A DNA stretch of 64,000 nt, from NCBI RefSeq assembly GCF_001641125.1, contig NZ_LWLP01000001.1, positions 66,079 through 130,078 on the forward strand, written 5' to 3'. The stretch's first letter is position 1; every line of letters begins with the position of its first letter. The DNA is from Arthrobacter sp. OY3WO11. GTDB lineage: Bacteria > Actinomycetota > Actinomycetes > Actinomycetales > Micrococcaceae. Under the pieces are notes generated by a model. It was not told the DNA's origin. It worked only from the letters and a program-made list of their open reading frames with translations, and ran no database searches. The position numbers and the translations under genes are program-made. Shown here piece after piece: positions 1-8,139 of this stretch.

Positions 1-1552
1 CGGGCGTTCCCGCGCCGGCGTCCGGACCTTCCGCTGCCACGGCACCCTCGGTGTTGCTCTCCCGCACCAGTTCCACGATTTCGTCGTAGCGGGGGCTGCT
101 CATGAAGTTGTCAACGGAGTAGTGGACGGCACTGGACGTGGCGGGCTTGGCCCGTTCCGTCAGGTCCTGGTGGGTGATGACGACGTCGTAGTCGTCGCGA
201 AGGTTGGCGATGGCCGCGTTGGTGACCTTGACCTCCGGGAAGCCGGCAGCCTTTATCTTGTTGCGCAGCACCGAGGCGCCCATGGCACTGGAGCCCATGC
301 CGGCGTCGCACGCGAACACGATGTTGCGGACCGGTCCGGCCAGGACGGCCACACCACCCCCAGCCGCGCCCGCACCTGCACCTGCACCTGCACCTGTCAG
401 GGTGGAGGAGACGGAGCTCTTCTTGCCCTTCATCTGCTCCATCTTGGAAGTGGCAGCATTCAGGTCGCCCTCATCGCTGTGCTTCGTGGTCTTCATGATG
501 ATGGAAGCCACCAGGAAGGAGGCGGCCGTGGCCAGCAGAACCGCGAGAATCACTCCGAGGTAACTGTCCCGGGAGGTCTGGGCGAGCACGGCGAAAATAG
601 AACCTGGGGCGGCCGGCGCTACCAGGCCCGAGTTGGTGATGGCCAGGGTGGCGATGCCCGTCATGCCGCCGGCGATGGCTGCAAGGATCAGCAGCGGACG
701 CATCAGCACATACGGGAAGTAGATCTCGTGGATGCCGCCCAGGAAGTGGATGATGGCAGCACCGGGGGCGGACGCCTTGGCTGCGCCGCGGCCAAAGAAC
801 ATGTAGGCAAGCAGGATGCCCAGGCCGGGGCCCGGGTTTGCCTCAAGCAGGAACAGGATGGACTTGCCCTGCTCCAATGACTGCTGGACGCCCAAGGGGG
901 TGAGCACGCCGTGGTTGATGGCGTTATTCAGGAAGAGCACCTTGGCCGGCTCGATGAAGATGCTGGTGAGCGGCAGCAGGCCGTTGTCCACCAGGAACTG
1001 GACCACCCTGCCGGCGCCCTCGCTGAACGCCGTCACCACCGGGGCAATGCCGTAGAAACCGAGCAGTGCAAGCAGTGCTCCCCAGATGCCCGCCGAAAAG
1101 TTGTTGATGAGCATCTCGAACCCGGGCCGGATCTTGCCGTCCCAGATGGAGTCGATCTTCTTCATGGTCCAGCCGCCGAGCGGGCCCATGATCATGGCGC
1201 CGATGAACATCGGGATGCCGGCACCCACAATCACGCCCATGGTGCCGATGGCGCCTACAACACCACCCCGGACGTCATAGACCATCCTGCCGCCGGTGTA
1301 GGCGATCAGGAGCGGCAGGAGGTAGGTGATCATTGGTCCCACCAGGCCGGTGTTTGCTACGCCGTCCGTCTCGCCGAAGCCGCCCAGCTGCGGAACGGGC
1401 AGCCAGCCCTTCTCGATAAACAGCGCGGTAATGAGGCCCCACGCAATAAAAGCGCCGATATTGGGCATGATCATGCCGGACAGGAACGTCCCGAACTTTT
1501 GGACATGCACGCGCGCGCTGGTGCGGGGTTTTGCAACTGTCTCTGTTGCCAT
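1..1552 (-). CDS. mtlA: PTS mannitol transporter, IIC-IIB part (3' end outside window)
   Basis: Membrane permease and phosphotransfer protein that takes up mannitol and phosphorylates it with phosphate passed from Enzyme I and HPr. The start is ATG at 1552 with a TAGGAAAT ribosome site; 517 codons are visible and the gene runs off the left edge. The N-terminal two thirds is a multi-helix IIC domain containing the mannitol-class GGIHEIYFPY motif (near bases 715-745). A Gly-Ala repeat linker (about 365-400) leads into a IIB domain with the phosphocysteine loop CDAGMGSSAMGA (about 285-325). It lies 80 bp downstream of a TetR gene on the same strand, and the Enzyme I gene is divergent. Whether a IIA domain follows cannot be seen. 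Confidence 0.93.
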   Translation of the reverse strand, partial: MATETVAKPRTSARVHVQKFGTFLSGMIMPNIGAFIAWGLITALFIEKGWLPVPQLGGFGETDGVANTGLVGPMITYLLPLLIAYTGGRMVYDVRGGVVGAIGTMGVIVGAGIPMFIGAMIMGPLGGWTMKKIDSIWDGKIRPGFEMLINNFSAGIWGALLALLGFYGIAPVVTAFSEGAGRVVQFLVDNGLLPLTSIFIEPAKVLFLNNAINHGVLTPLGVQQSLEQGKSILFLLEANPGPGLGILLAYMFFGRGAAKASAPGAAIIHFLGGIHEIYFPYVLMRPLLILAAIAGGMTGIATLAITNSGLVAPAAPGSIFAVLAQTSRDSYLGVILAVLLATAASFLVASIIMKTTKHSDEGDLNAATSKMEQMKGKKSSVSSTLTGAGAGAGAGAAGGGVAVLAGPVRNIVFACDAGMGSSAMGASVLRNKIKAAGFPEVKVTNAAIANLRDDYDVVITHQDLTERAKPATSSAVHYSVDNFMSSPRYDEIVELVRESNTEGAVAAEGPDAGAGTP

Positions 1553-1571
1553 GTGATTTCCTAACCGTCAT

Positions 1572-1589
1572 TCCTGCGGCTTCGCAGGA
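1572..1589 (-). terminator. Hairpin between TetR gene and mtlA
   Basis: Perfect 7-bp inverted repeat (TCCTGCG / CGCAGGA) with a GCTT loop, between the TetR stop (1633) and the mtlA start (1552). There is no T-run, so it is either a weak terminator or attenuator or a leader structure close to the mtlA ribosome site. Confidence 0.4.
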
Positions 1590-1632
1590 TGGTCCGATAT
1601 TTACGACGACGTACTGCCGGGCTTGTGCCTTT

Positions 1633-2361
1633 TCAGCCGGCCGGGCTGGTGGAGATGCGGTGAAGCCATTCGAGGAAAAGCTTGAGTTCCGAGCTTGAGA
1701 GCTGGTCAGAGTGCGAGGCCTGAAGTGCGGCATTCAGGGCGATCGCTGCCACCACCACCGAGGATTTCCCGGCTCCGCCCGGGGCCGCGCCGCTGGCGGG
1801 CTCGGCGGACACCGCAAAGATCATGGCGTCCCGGGTCATGGTGGACAATTCGAGGTTCCGGTCGGAGGCGGGCTCCGCAATCAGCATCAGCGTCACGCCC
1901 ACGTTGGCCGCCAGGATGGACCTGGCCGCTTCCCGGGGCTGGACGTTCAACTGGCCCGCCACCGCTGCCTTGTTCAGCATCTCCTCCATGAGCGCCTCGG
2001 CATCTGCAACGATTGCCGGGCGGCTTTCCGGGCGGATATTGCCGAACATCACCAAGTACAGCTCCGGCTGCTTCAGCCCGAACTGGACGTGGTTGTCCCA
2101 CATTCTCCGGATATCCTCGATCGGCTGCCCGGAGGGGGCGAAATCCCTTTCGCCCGCAACATACTCTTCAAACCCTGCGGCGACGACGGCGTCGAACAGA
2201 CCTTCCTTGTCACCGAAGTGGTGGTACAGCGTGGGGGCAGTGACCCCCGCCAGCTGGGTGATCTGGCGGGTGGAGACGGGAGCTCCCCCGGAGTTTGCCA
2301 GCAGCTCCGCGGCAGCACGAAGCAGCCTCATTTTGGGGGGAAGCTGGCCATCCAAACTCAT
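1633..2361 (-). CDS. TetR family transcriptional regulator (PTS cluster)
   Basis: A 242-residue TetR-type repressor. The N-terminal three-helix DNA-binding domain spans about residues 8-56 (motif STRQITQLAGVTAPTLYHHFGDKEGLF); the rest is the variable ligand-binding domain. It is encoded directly upstream of mtlA and divergent from ptsI, so it probably controls both, though the ligand cannot be read from sequence. A perfect 15-bp dyad lies 19 bp upstream of its start codon and is the obvious operator for autoregulation. Position supports mannitol PTS control, but a TetR protein in this role is inference. Confidence 0.88.
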   Translation of the reverse strand: MSLDGQLPPKMRLLRAAAELLANSGGAPVSTRQITQLAGVTAPTLYHHFGDKEGLFDAVVAAGFEEYVAGERDFAPSGQPIEDIRRMWDNHVQFGLKQPELYLVMFGNIRPESRPAIVADAEALMEEMLNKAAVAGQLNVQPREAARSILAANVGVTLMLIAEPASDRNLELSTMTRDAMIFAVSAEPASGAAPGGAGKSSVVVAAIALNAALQASHSDQLSSSELKLFLEWLHRISTSPAG

Positions 2362-2379
2362 AACCGCTACCCTAACACC

Positions 2380-2394
2380 TATAGCATTGCTATA
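2380..2394. promoter_or_regulatory. Candidate TetR operator between TetR gene and ptsI
   Basis: Perfect inverted repeat TATAGC-ATT-GCTATA in the 162-bp divergent region. It is AT-rich against a GC-rich background and just upstream of the TetR start codon, as expected of an autoregulatory operator that could also act on ptsI. Confidence 0.6.
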
Positions 2395-2523
2395 TGAACT
2401 GAATCACATACAATTTTTTTCAGGCACGTTTCACGCCTCCGGACGCAGCAGTCTTCCGGCGGACCGGCATGGCGCCGGACATATCGGGCGGGCCTGGCAA
2501 CCGGCAGAGAATGAGGACCTTCA

Positions 2524-4209
2524 GTGCAGAACTTCCCAGGAGTAGGCGTCAGCCCAGGCCGCGTCATCGGCACCGTCCGGCAGATGCCCAAACCCATCAG
2601 CGAACCTCCTGCCGGCGAGCAGCTGGCGCCAGGGACCACCGCCGAGGAAGCAACCGCAGCGCTGAAGGCAGCCTCCCAGGCGGTGCACGATGAACTGAAG
2701 GCCCGCGCCGCCCATGCCACCGGAGACGGCAAGGCAGTCCTGGAAGCCACCGCGCTGATGGCCAAGGACACCATGCTCATCAAGGGCGCGGCCAAGCTTG
2801 TGGCGCGGGGAATGTCCGGCGAGCGCGCCATCTGGGAGTCCGGCTCTTCGGTGTCCGAGATGCTCCACAACCTGGGCGGCTACATGGCAGAACGCGCCAC
2901 GGATGTCCTGGACGTCCGCGCCCGGATCGTCGCCGAACTGCGGGGCGTGCCCGCCCCCGGCATCCCTTCGTCAAGCACCCCGTTCGTCCTGGTGGCCGAG
3001 GACCTTGCCCCGGCCGACACCGCCACCCTGGACCCCAACAAGGTCCTGGCACTGGTCACGGCCGGCGGAGGCCCGCAGTCCCACACCGCCATCATCGCCC
3101 GGTCCCTGGGCCTTCCCGCCGTTGTTGCCGCCGTCGGCGTGGATGAACTCCCGGACGGTACCGACGTGTATGTGGACGGCGCCGCCGGCAACATCACCTC
3201 AGAACCCGACGAATCCCTGCGCGCAGCAGCGGAGGCGTGGGCTGCCACCGCGTCCCTGCTGGCCGAGTTCAGCGGAACGGGCGCGACGGCGGACGGCCAC
3301 CTGGTGCCGCTGCTTGCCAATGTGGGCGGGGGCAAGGATGCCGAGGCGGCCGCCAAGCTGGGCGCCCAGGGCGTGGGCCTGTTCCGCACCGAGTTCTGCT
3401 TCCTTGAGCGGGACACCGAGCCCAGCGTCGAAGAGCAGGCCGCAGCCTATAAGAGTGTCTTTGATGCTTTCCCGGGCAAGAAAGTGGTCCTGCGAACGCT
3501 CGATGCCGGCGCGGACAAGCCGCTTCCGTTCCTGACTGACTCCACCGAGCCCAATCCGGCCCTTGGCGTCCGCGGCTACCGCACCGACTTCACCACCCCG
3601 GGAGTCCTTGACCGCCAGTTGGAAGCAATCGCGCTGGCAGAGAAGGATTCCGAGGCCGATGTCTGGGTCATGGCGCCCATGATCTCCACCGCAGAAGAGG
3701 CCGCACGCTTTGCCTCCATGTGTGCAGACGCCGGCATCAAAACGCCCGGCGTGATGGTGGAGGTTCCGTCCGCAGCCCTCACGGCGGAAGCGATTCTCCG
3801 CGAAGTCGGCTTCGCAAGCCTCGGCACCAACGACCTCACCCAGTACGCCATGGCCGCGGACCGCCAGCTCGGCCCGCTCGCCAACCTCAACACCCCGTGG
3901 CAGCCTGCTGTCCTGCGCCTGGTGGGGCTGACGGTGGAAGGATCACGTGCGGAAGGGAACAACAAACCCGTGGGCGTCTGTGGCGAGGCAGCTGCCGACC
4001 CCGCCCTCGCCGTCGTCCTGACCGGCCTGGGCGTCAGCACCCTCTCCATGACGGCCCGCTCCCTGGCTGCCGTGGCCGCGGTACTGAAGACCGTCACGCT
4101 TGAGGAAGCGCAGCAGCTGGCCAAGCTGGCACTGTCCGCTCCCAGCGCCACGGAAGCGCGGGCGTGGGTTCGGGAGAAGCTGCCCGTCCTGGACGAACTC
4201 GGACTCTAG
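2524..4209 (+). CDS. ptsI: PTS Enzyme I, phosphoenolpyruvate-protein phosphotransferase
   Basis: Cytoplasmic first enzyme of the sugar phosphotransferase system: autophosphorylates from phosphoenolpyruvate and passes the phosphate to HPr. The start is GTG at 2524, giving 561 residues, close to the usual 560-575. An N-terminal HPr-binding/phosphohistidine domain carries the active histidine at about residue 187 in GGPQSHTAIIARS. The C-terminal PEP-utilizing barrel contains GVGLFRTEFCF and the catalytic Cys near residue 486 in GVCGEAAADP. It is divergent from the TetR-mtlA pair. No HPr gene is visible here, so HPr must be encoded elsewhere. Confidence 0.96.
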   Translation: MQNFPGVGVSPGRVIGTVRQMPKPISEPPAGEQLAPGTTAEEATAALKAASQAVHDELKARAAHATGDGKAVLEATALMAKDTMLIKGAAKLVARGMSGERAIWESGSSVSEMLHNLGGYMAERATDVLDVRARIVAELRGVPAPGIPSSSTPFVLVAEDLAPADTATLDPNKVLALVTAGGGPQSHTAIIARSLGLPAVVAAVGVDELPDGTDVYVDGAAGNITSEPDESLRAAAEAWAATASLLAEFSGTGATADGHLVPLLANVGGGKDAEAAAKLGAQGVGLFRTEFCFLERDTEPSVEEQAAAYKSVFDAFPGKKVVLRTLDAGADKPLPFLTDSTEPNPALGVRGYRTDFTTPGVLDRQLEAIALAEKDSEADVWVMAPMISTAEEAARFASMCADAGIKTPGVMVEVPSAALTAEAILREVGFASLGTNDLTQYAMAADRQLGPLANLNTPWQPAVLRLVGLTVEGSRAEGNNKPVGVCGEAAADPALAVVLTGLGVSTLSMTARSLAAVAAVLKTVTLEEAQQLAKLALSAPSATEARAWVREKLPVLDELGL

Positions 4210-4240
4210 GGCGCGGTCCGGCTGCGCGGCGTCGCCCGTC

Positions 4241-5023
4241 CTAGGCGGTGACGCCGAAGCCGTCCAGGGCGCGGACCCAGCCGCTGATGGCCTCGGCCGA
4301 CGCGCCCGGGGCGGTGTGCTGCAGGACGTGGCCCTCCCCGGGGATTTCGGCCATGGTGCCCTGCCGGGCGACTGCGGTGAGGTGTTCGCACCAGGGGCGG
4401 CGCGCGATGGGGTCCCTGGCGCCGCGAAGGACCAGGACAGGTTGGCTGACCGCGGCCACCCTTTCCTCCATGGGATAGTCCATCATCACGGGCAGCTCGG
4501 TCAGGTACCAGCGCGGGCCGGCCCTGAAGTAATCGCTGAACACGAGGGCATTCGAGGTAAGGCTCTCCCCGAACAGGGCATCGCGCGTGAGTGCCGCCGC
4601 CTGCCTGGTGACTGTCTTCCTGGGCGAATCCACCACGGGTCCCATCAGCACGGCGCCAGTCACCCGGCCGGGTTCCCGGAGCGCGAGTTCCACCGCGGAC
4701 TGCGTCCCCATGGAGTGGCCCACCACTACATAGCTGGAAACTCCGGCCTCAGCCAGGACAGCGCCCACGAAGGCCGCAAAGTCACCGATCTGCAGCTGGC
4801 GCGGGGGCCTTGCAGCTTTTCCGAAACCCGGGAGGTCGAAGGTGTAGACGTCCGCTTCCCTGGCCAGTTCGAGATGCAGCCGGGCGAGGTACCGGTGGGA
4901 CACGCCGATGCCGTGCAGCAGGACGTAGGCGGGCCTGGGCGGGTCGCCTGCGGGCCTTACCGAGGCGTACAGCTTGCCCCGGAGCCCGCCCGCCTCGACG
5001 TCCCGGCCGCCACTGAGTTCCAT
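4241..5023 (-). CDS. Alpha/beta hydrolase
   Basis: A 260-residue single-domain alpha/beta hydrolase of unknown substrate. It shows the oxyanion-side motif LLHGIGVSHRY, the nucleophile elbow GHSMG (Ser), a likely acid residue in VLRGARDPIA and a C-terminal catalytic His in PGEGHVLQ. The ATG at 5023 was chosen because homology to the fold begins right after it; a longer in-frame extension would run through the neighbouring divergent gene. It is convergent with ptsI (31-bp gap) and divergent from the HTH gene at 5073. No signal peptide, so probably cytoplasmic. Confidence 0.85.
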   Translation of the reverse strand: MELSGGRDVEAGGLRGKLYASVRPAGDPPRPAYVLLHGIGVSHRYLARLHLELAREADVYTFDLPGFGKAARPPRQLQIGDFAAFVGAVLAEAGVSSYVVVGHSMGTQSAVELALREPGRVTGAVLMGPVVDSPRKTVTRQAAALTRDALFGESLTSNALVFSDYFRAGPRWYLTELPVMMDYPMEERVAAVSQPVLVLRGARDPIARRPWCEHLTAVARQGTMAEIPGEGHVLQHTAPGASAEAISGWVRALDGFGVTA

Positions 5024-5072
5024 CAGCCGAGCATACCGTCCGGCGCAGGGTGGCCGCCGGTAGGCTGGGCGC

Positions 5073-5480
5073 ATGGCACTGATAGCTCCCCGAATCGCTG
5101 ACGCACTCCCGTCGGAGGACGCTGAGAAGCTGGGCCGCGCACTCGCGGGCAGCGATGACATCACCGTCTTCGTGGACGGCACGGTCCACCGGTTGCCGCC
5201 CCAGGCGAGGGACGCCGTCGTCGATCTCCTGCACCGGTTCAGCCGCGGTGACGCGGTGACGGTCAGCAGCGTGGAGGATATGCTCACCACGTCCAAGGCC
5301 GCGGAACTTGCCGGCATCTCGCACACCTACCTGCGCAACATGACGGACCGCGGTGAGATCCCCGTGGAGTACCGCGGCACGCACCGGCGGATCCCGCGGG
5401 CCGCCATCATGGCCTGGCTGGAGAGGCAGAAAAAAGCCGAGCTTCGCGAGGCGGGGACGGATTCCGGGGCCGGCGCCTAG
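5073..5480 (+). CDS. Excisionase-type HTH DNA-binding protein (orphan, antitoxin-like)
   Basis: A 135-residue protein whose second half is a MerR/excisionase-type helix-turn-helix: LTTSKAAELAGISHTYLRNMTDRGEIPVEY then RRIPRAAIMAWLE, about residues 70-120. Proteins of this architecture are often antitoxins or regulators paired with a PIN-domain toxin in actinobacteria. Here no PIN gene follows: the next gene is on the opposite strand and overlaps its stop by 4 bp, and the preceding gene is a divergent hydrolase. It may be an orphan antitoxin or a free-standing regulator. Confidence 0.8.
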   Translation: MALIAPRIADALPSEDAEKLGRALAGSDDITVFVDGTVHRLPPQARDAVVDLLHRFSRGDAVTVSSVEDMLTTSKAAELAGISHTYLRNMTDRGEIPVEYRGTHRRIPRAAIMAWLERQKKAELREAGTDSGAGA

Positions 5481-6697
5481 ATCCTGGGCCTGGCTGCCCA
5501 GCGGCGCATCTTCAGCGCGGCGTGCAGCTCCAACCGGGGCATCCCCTTGAGCGGATCCACGCCGAGCAGCTGCCGGATCCGGCCCAGCCTGTTGTAGATG
5601 CTGCTGCGGTGCAGGTGCAGCTTGGTGGCCACATCCTGGACGGAGCCGTCATTGTCGTAGAGGAGTTCCAGGACCGGCAAAAGCTCCCCGTTGCGGTCGT
5701 GGTCCTCGAGCATGCGGAAGTAGACCGAACCCGAGTCAGCCCAGGCGCTGGCGCCGCCCCCTGCGGATGCGAGGAGCTGGTAGACGCCGGCGGCCCGGCA
5801 GTCAACGAGTTCGCCGAGTTGCGGGTCCACGGCTGCGGCCTGGGCCGCCACTTTCGATTGCCGGTACGCCGCGGCGAGCTCCCGCGGACGGCCAAAGCCC
5901 TCACTGAGGCCCAGGATGATCCGGTGGACCGGACGGCCGGAGCGCTTGGCGAGTTCCAGCTGGTAATGCACCAGGACCTGCGCGTGGTTCGCCCTGCCGG
6001 ATAACTCGCGGAACAGGACAACCGAGTGCGTCTCCGTGCCGGCGCTGAACAAGGCGGAGTCCACGCCAATGGTTGCCTGCAGCGCGGCCGACCGGTGGAT
6101 CAGGGTGGACGCGATAGGGTCCGGGCCCCCGGACCAGCCGTCAGCGTCAAGCACTGTGACCACCTGCCAGGGGCCGCGGCCCTGGACTTCCTTCCAGCCC
6201 GCGACGGCGGCCACCGCGTTGGGTTCGCCGGCGCAGGCGGCCAGGAACTCCCGCTCACGCCCGCGCCGGAACTCCGATTCCGCGGTGTTCGAGTCGAGCA
6301 GGAGCCCTGACAGCATCTCGAGCTCGTGGTTGACGGCCGGCAGCTGGGTGAGGATCGCCGTCGGACTTTCATCTGCCGAGTCCTGCTGCACCCACAGGTA
6401 TCCCACCCGGAAACCGCGCACCATCAGCGGAACACAGACGCGGCCCAGCATGCCCAGGTCCTGGTTGGCGGGAACCACCACGGGCCGCACCGCCGTGGCG
6501 ATGCCATGCGAGAGCTGCCAGGCGCTCACATCCGCCGGGACTTTTTTGCTCAGCAGGAAGTTCACCCGGACCCGGTCTGCGTGGGACTGGTTGGAGCTGT
6601 AGGCAAGCAGCACACCGTCCAGGTCCTCGAGCGACAGGCCACGGCCCAGCTTCTGCGCCACCTGCTCAACCAGTTGTTCCACACCCTGCAGCTGCAT
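5477..6697 (-). CDS. PucR/CdaR-type transcriptional regulator
   Basis: A 406-residue regulator. The N-terminal half resembles a sensory domain (about residues 20-160). The C-terminus has the PucR helix-turn-helix: LLYDNDGSVQDVATKLHLHRSSIYNRLGRIRQLLGVDP, about residues 340-385. Members of this family activate purine, amino-acid or carbohydrate-acid catabolic genes. It is transcribed divergently from alanine dehydrogenase, and two dyads lie between the genes, so ald control, possibly alanine-responsive, is the natural inference. Its 3' end overlaps the HTH gene by 4 bp tail to tail. Confidence 0.88.
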   Translation of the reverse strand: MQLQGVEQLVEQVAQKLGRGLSLEDLDGVLLAYSSNQSHADRVRVNFLLSKKVPADVSAWQLSHGIATAVRPVVVPANQDLGMLGRVCVPLMVRGFRVGYLWVQQDSADESPTAILTQLPAVNHELEMLSGLLLDSNTAESEFRRGREREFLAACAGEPNAVAAVAGWKEVQGRGPWQVVTVLDADGWSGGPDPIASTLIHRSAALQATIGVDSALFSAGTETHSVVLFRELSGRANHAQVLVHYQLELAKRSGRPVHRIILGLSEGFGRPRELAAAYRQSKVAAQAAAVDPQLGELVDCRAAGVYQLLASAGGGASAWADSGSVYFRMLEDHDRNGELLPVLELLYDNDGSVQDVATKLHLHRSSIYNRLGRIRQLLGVDPLKGMPRLELHAALKMRRWAARPRI

Positions 6698-6764
6698 GCG
6701 CCAACACTACTGCCCGGAAGGCCCCCTGAACGAACGGACATGAGGCGACACCTGCCGCCCTGCG

Positions 6765-6782
6765 GCTCGACAAACGTCGAGC
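6765..6782. promoter_or_regulatory. Dyad 1 in the PucR/ald divergent region
   Basis: Perfect inverted repeat GCTCGAC-AAAC-GTCGAGC, 83 bp inside the PucR side of the divergent region. Candidate operator for the PucR-type regulator. Confidence 0.5.
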
Positions 6783-6794
6783 TGGAACCAGTGG

Positions 6795-6816
6795 GATCCG
6801 CGGAATGGCGCGGATC
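6795..6816. promoter_or_regulatory. Dyad 2 in the PucR/ald divergent region
   Basis: Perfect 8-bp inverted repeat GATCCGCG / CGCGGATC separated by 6 bp, 12 bp beyond the first dyad. Its sequence differs from dyad 1, so the two may bind different proteins, or one may be an RNA hairpin in the PucR leader. Confidence 0.45.
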
Positions 6817-6930
6817 TGATTCCGAGGCCGCCTTGCTTTCATGTCAGCTGGCTCACAACCGGATTTATCGTTGATACACGAAATCCTTCCGCACTTTCCG
6901 GCTGACCAGGCCGAGAATATGGAGCCCACG

Positions 6931-8049
6931 ATGATCATCGGCGTCCCCAAAGAAATCAAGAACAACGAGTTCCGGGTGGCCATCACCGCCGCCGGTGTCC
7001 ACGAGTTCCGCAGCAACGGCCACACCGTGCTGGTAGAGCGCGGCGCGGGGCTGGGCTCCGGCATCACCGATGAGGAATACTCCATCGCCGGCGCCGAGAT
7101 CGTCAACGAGGCGGACGACGTCTGGGCACGCGCGGACATGGTCATGAAGGTCAAGGAGCCGGTCAAGGCCGAGTACCACCGCTTCCGCAAGGGCCTGATC
7201 CTTTTCACCTACCTCCACCTTGCGGCCGAGCCAGAACTCACCCGCGAGCTCATCAACTCCGGCGTCACCGCCATCGCCTACGAAACCGTCCAGGAGGGCC
7301 GCACCCTTCCGCTGCTCGCCCCCATGTCCGAAGTTGCGGGCCGGCTTTCCGTGCAGGTGGGCGCATCCTCGCTCATGGCCCCTGCAGGCGGGAAGGGCGT
7401 GCTGCTGGGCGGCGTTCCCGGCGTCCGCCCGGCCAAGGTAGTGGTGCTCGGTGCCGGCGTGGCAGGCACCAACGCCGCCGCCATGGCCCTGGGCCTCGGC
7501 GCCGACGTCACCATCCTGGACATCAACATCAACCGGCTGCGCGAACTGGACGCCCAGTACCAGGGCCGGCTCAAGACAGTGGCATCCAACAAGTACGAGA
7601 TCGAAAAGTCCGTGGTGGACGCGGACCTGGTCATCGGCTCCGTCCTGATCCCCGGCGCCAAGGCCCCCAAGCTGGTCACCAACGACCTCGTGGCCCGGAT
7701 GAAGCCCGGCTCAGTCCTGGTGGACATCGCCGTGGACCAGGGCGGCTGCTTCGAGGACACCCACCCCACCACCCACCAGGAACCCACGTACAAGGTGCAC
7801 AACACCATCTTCTACTGCGTGGCCAACATGCCCGGCGCGGTGCCGAACACCTCCACCTACGCGCTGACCAACGTCACCCTGCGGCACGCGGTAGCCCTCG
7901 CCAACCTGGGCGTCAGGGCTGCCTTCGACCGCGACCCCGCCCTCGCAGCCGGCCTCAACATCGCCGCCGGCCACGTGGCGCACCACTCCGTGTCCGAGGC
8001 GCACAACCTGCCCCTCGTAGCGGACTGGCACGAACTGGTTTCGGCGTAA
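6931..8049 (+). CDS. ald: Alanine dehydrogenase
   Basis: Cytoplasmic NAD-dependent interconversion of L-alanine with pyruvate and ammonia. The 372-residue length matches the family. The ATG at 6931 follows a GGAG site by 6 bp and starts directly with the conserved [16 protein letters not shown]. Visible residues include Arg15, Lys75 (VKEP) and His96 (YLHLA), plus the Rossmann motif [13 protein letters not shown]. Upstream in-frame ATGs lack the conserved N-terminus. Probably regulated by the divergent PucR-type gene. A long U-less hairpin follows the stop, between it and the convergent oxidoreductase gene. Confidence 0.96.
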   Translation: MIIGVPKEIKNNEFRVAITAAGVHEFRSNGHTVLVERGAGLGSGITDEEYSIAGAEIVNEADDVWARADMVMKVKEPVKAEYHRFRKGLILFTYLHLAAEPELTRELINSGVTAIAYETVQEGRTLPLLAPMSEVAGRLSVQVGASSLMAPAGGKGVLLGGVPGVRPAKVVVLGAGVAGTNAAAMALGLGADVTILDININRLRELDAQYQGRLKTVASNKYEIEKSVVDADLVIGSVLIPGAKAPKLVTNDLVARMKPGSVLVDIAVDQGGCFEDTHPTTHQEPTYKVHNTIFYCVANMPGAVPNTSTYALTNVTLRHAVALANLGVRAAFDRDPALAAGLNIAAGHVAHHSVSEAHNLPLVADWHELVSA

Positions 8050-8059
8050 TCCGGACTCC

Positions 8060-8137
8060 GGCCGCAACGGCGCCCATCCCCGCGTGCTGCTCCTTCGTCG
8101 CTCTGACGCACGCTTCCGGATGGCCTCCGTTGCGGCC
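8060..8137. terminator. Large hairpin between convergent ald and oxidoreductase genes
   Basis: A 20-nt arm at 8060-8079 pairs with 8118-8137 (18 of 20 positions), and an inner GCGTGC/GCACGC pair (8082-8087, 8108-8113) continues the stem. It lies exactly between two convergent stop codons, so bidirectional termination is likely although neither side has a T-run. It could also be an intergenic palindromic repeat. Confidence 0.6.
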
Positions 8138-8139
8138 GT

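Noticed and set aside
366..400. Short tandem GGTGCA-type repeat
   Set aside because: It lies in frame in mtlA and simply encodes a Gly-Ala linker between IIC and IIB domains, not a CRISPR or satellite.
122..880. A 252-codon open frame on the plus strand opposite mtlA
   Set aside because: The minus strand encodes a clear IIC-IIB protein with family motifs over the same bases; the plus frame has no recognisable domain and Arg/Gly-rich shadow composition.
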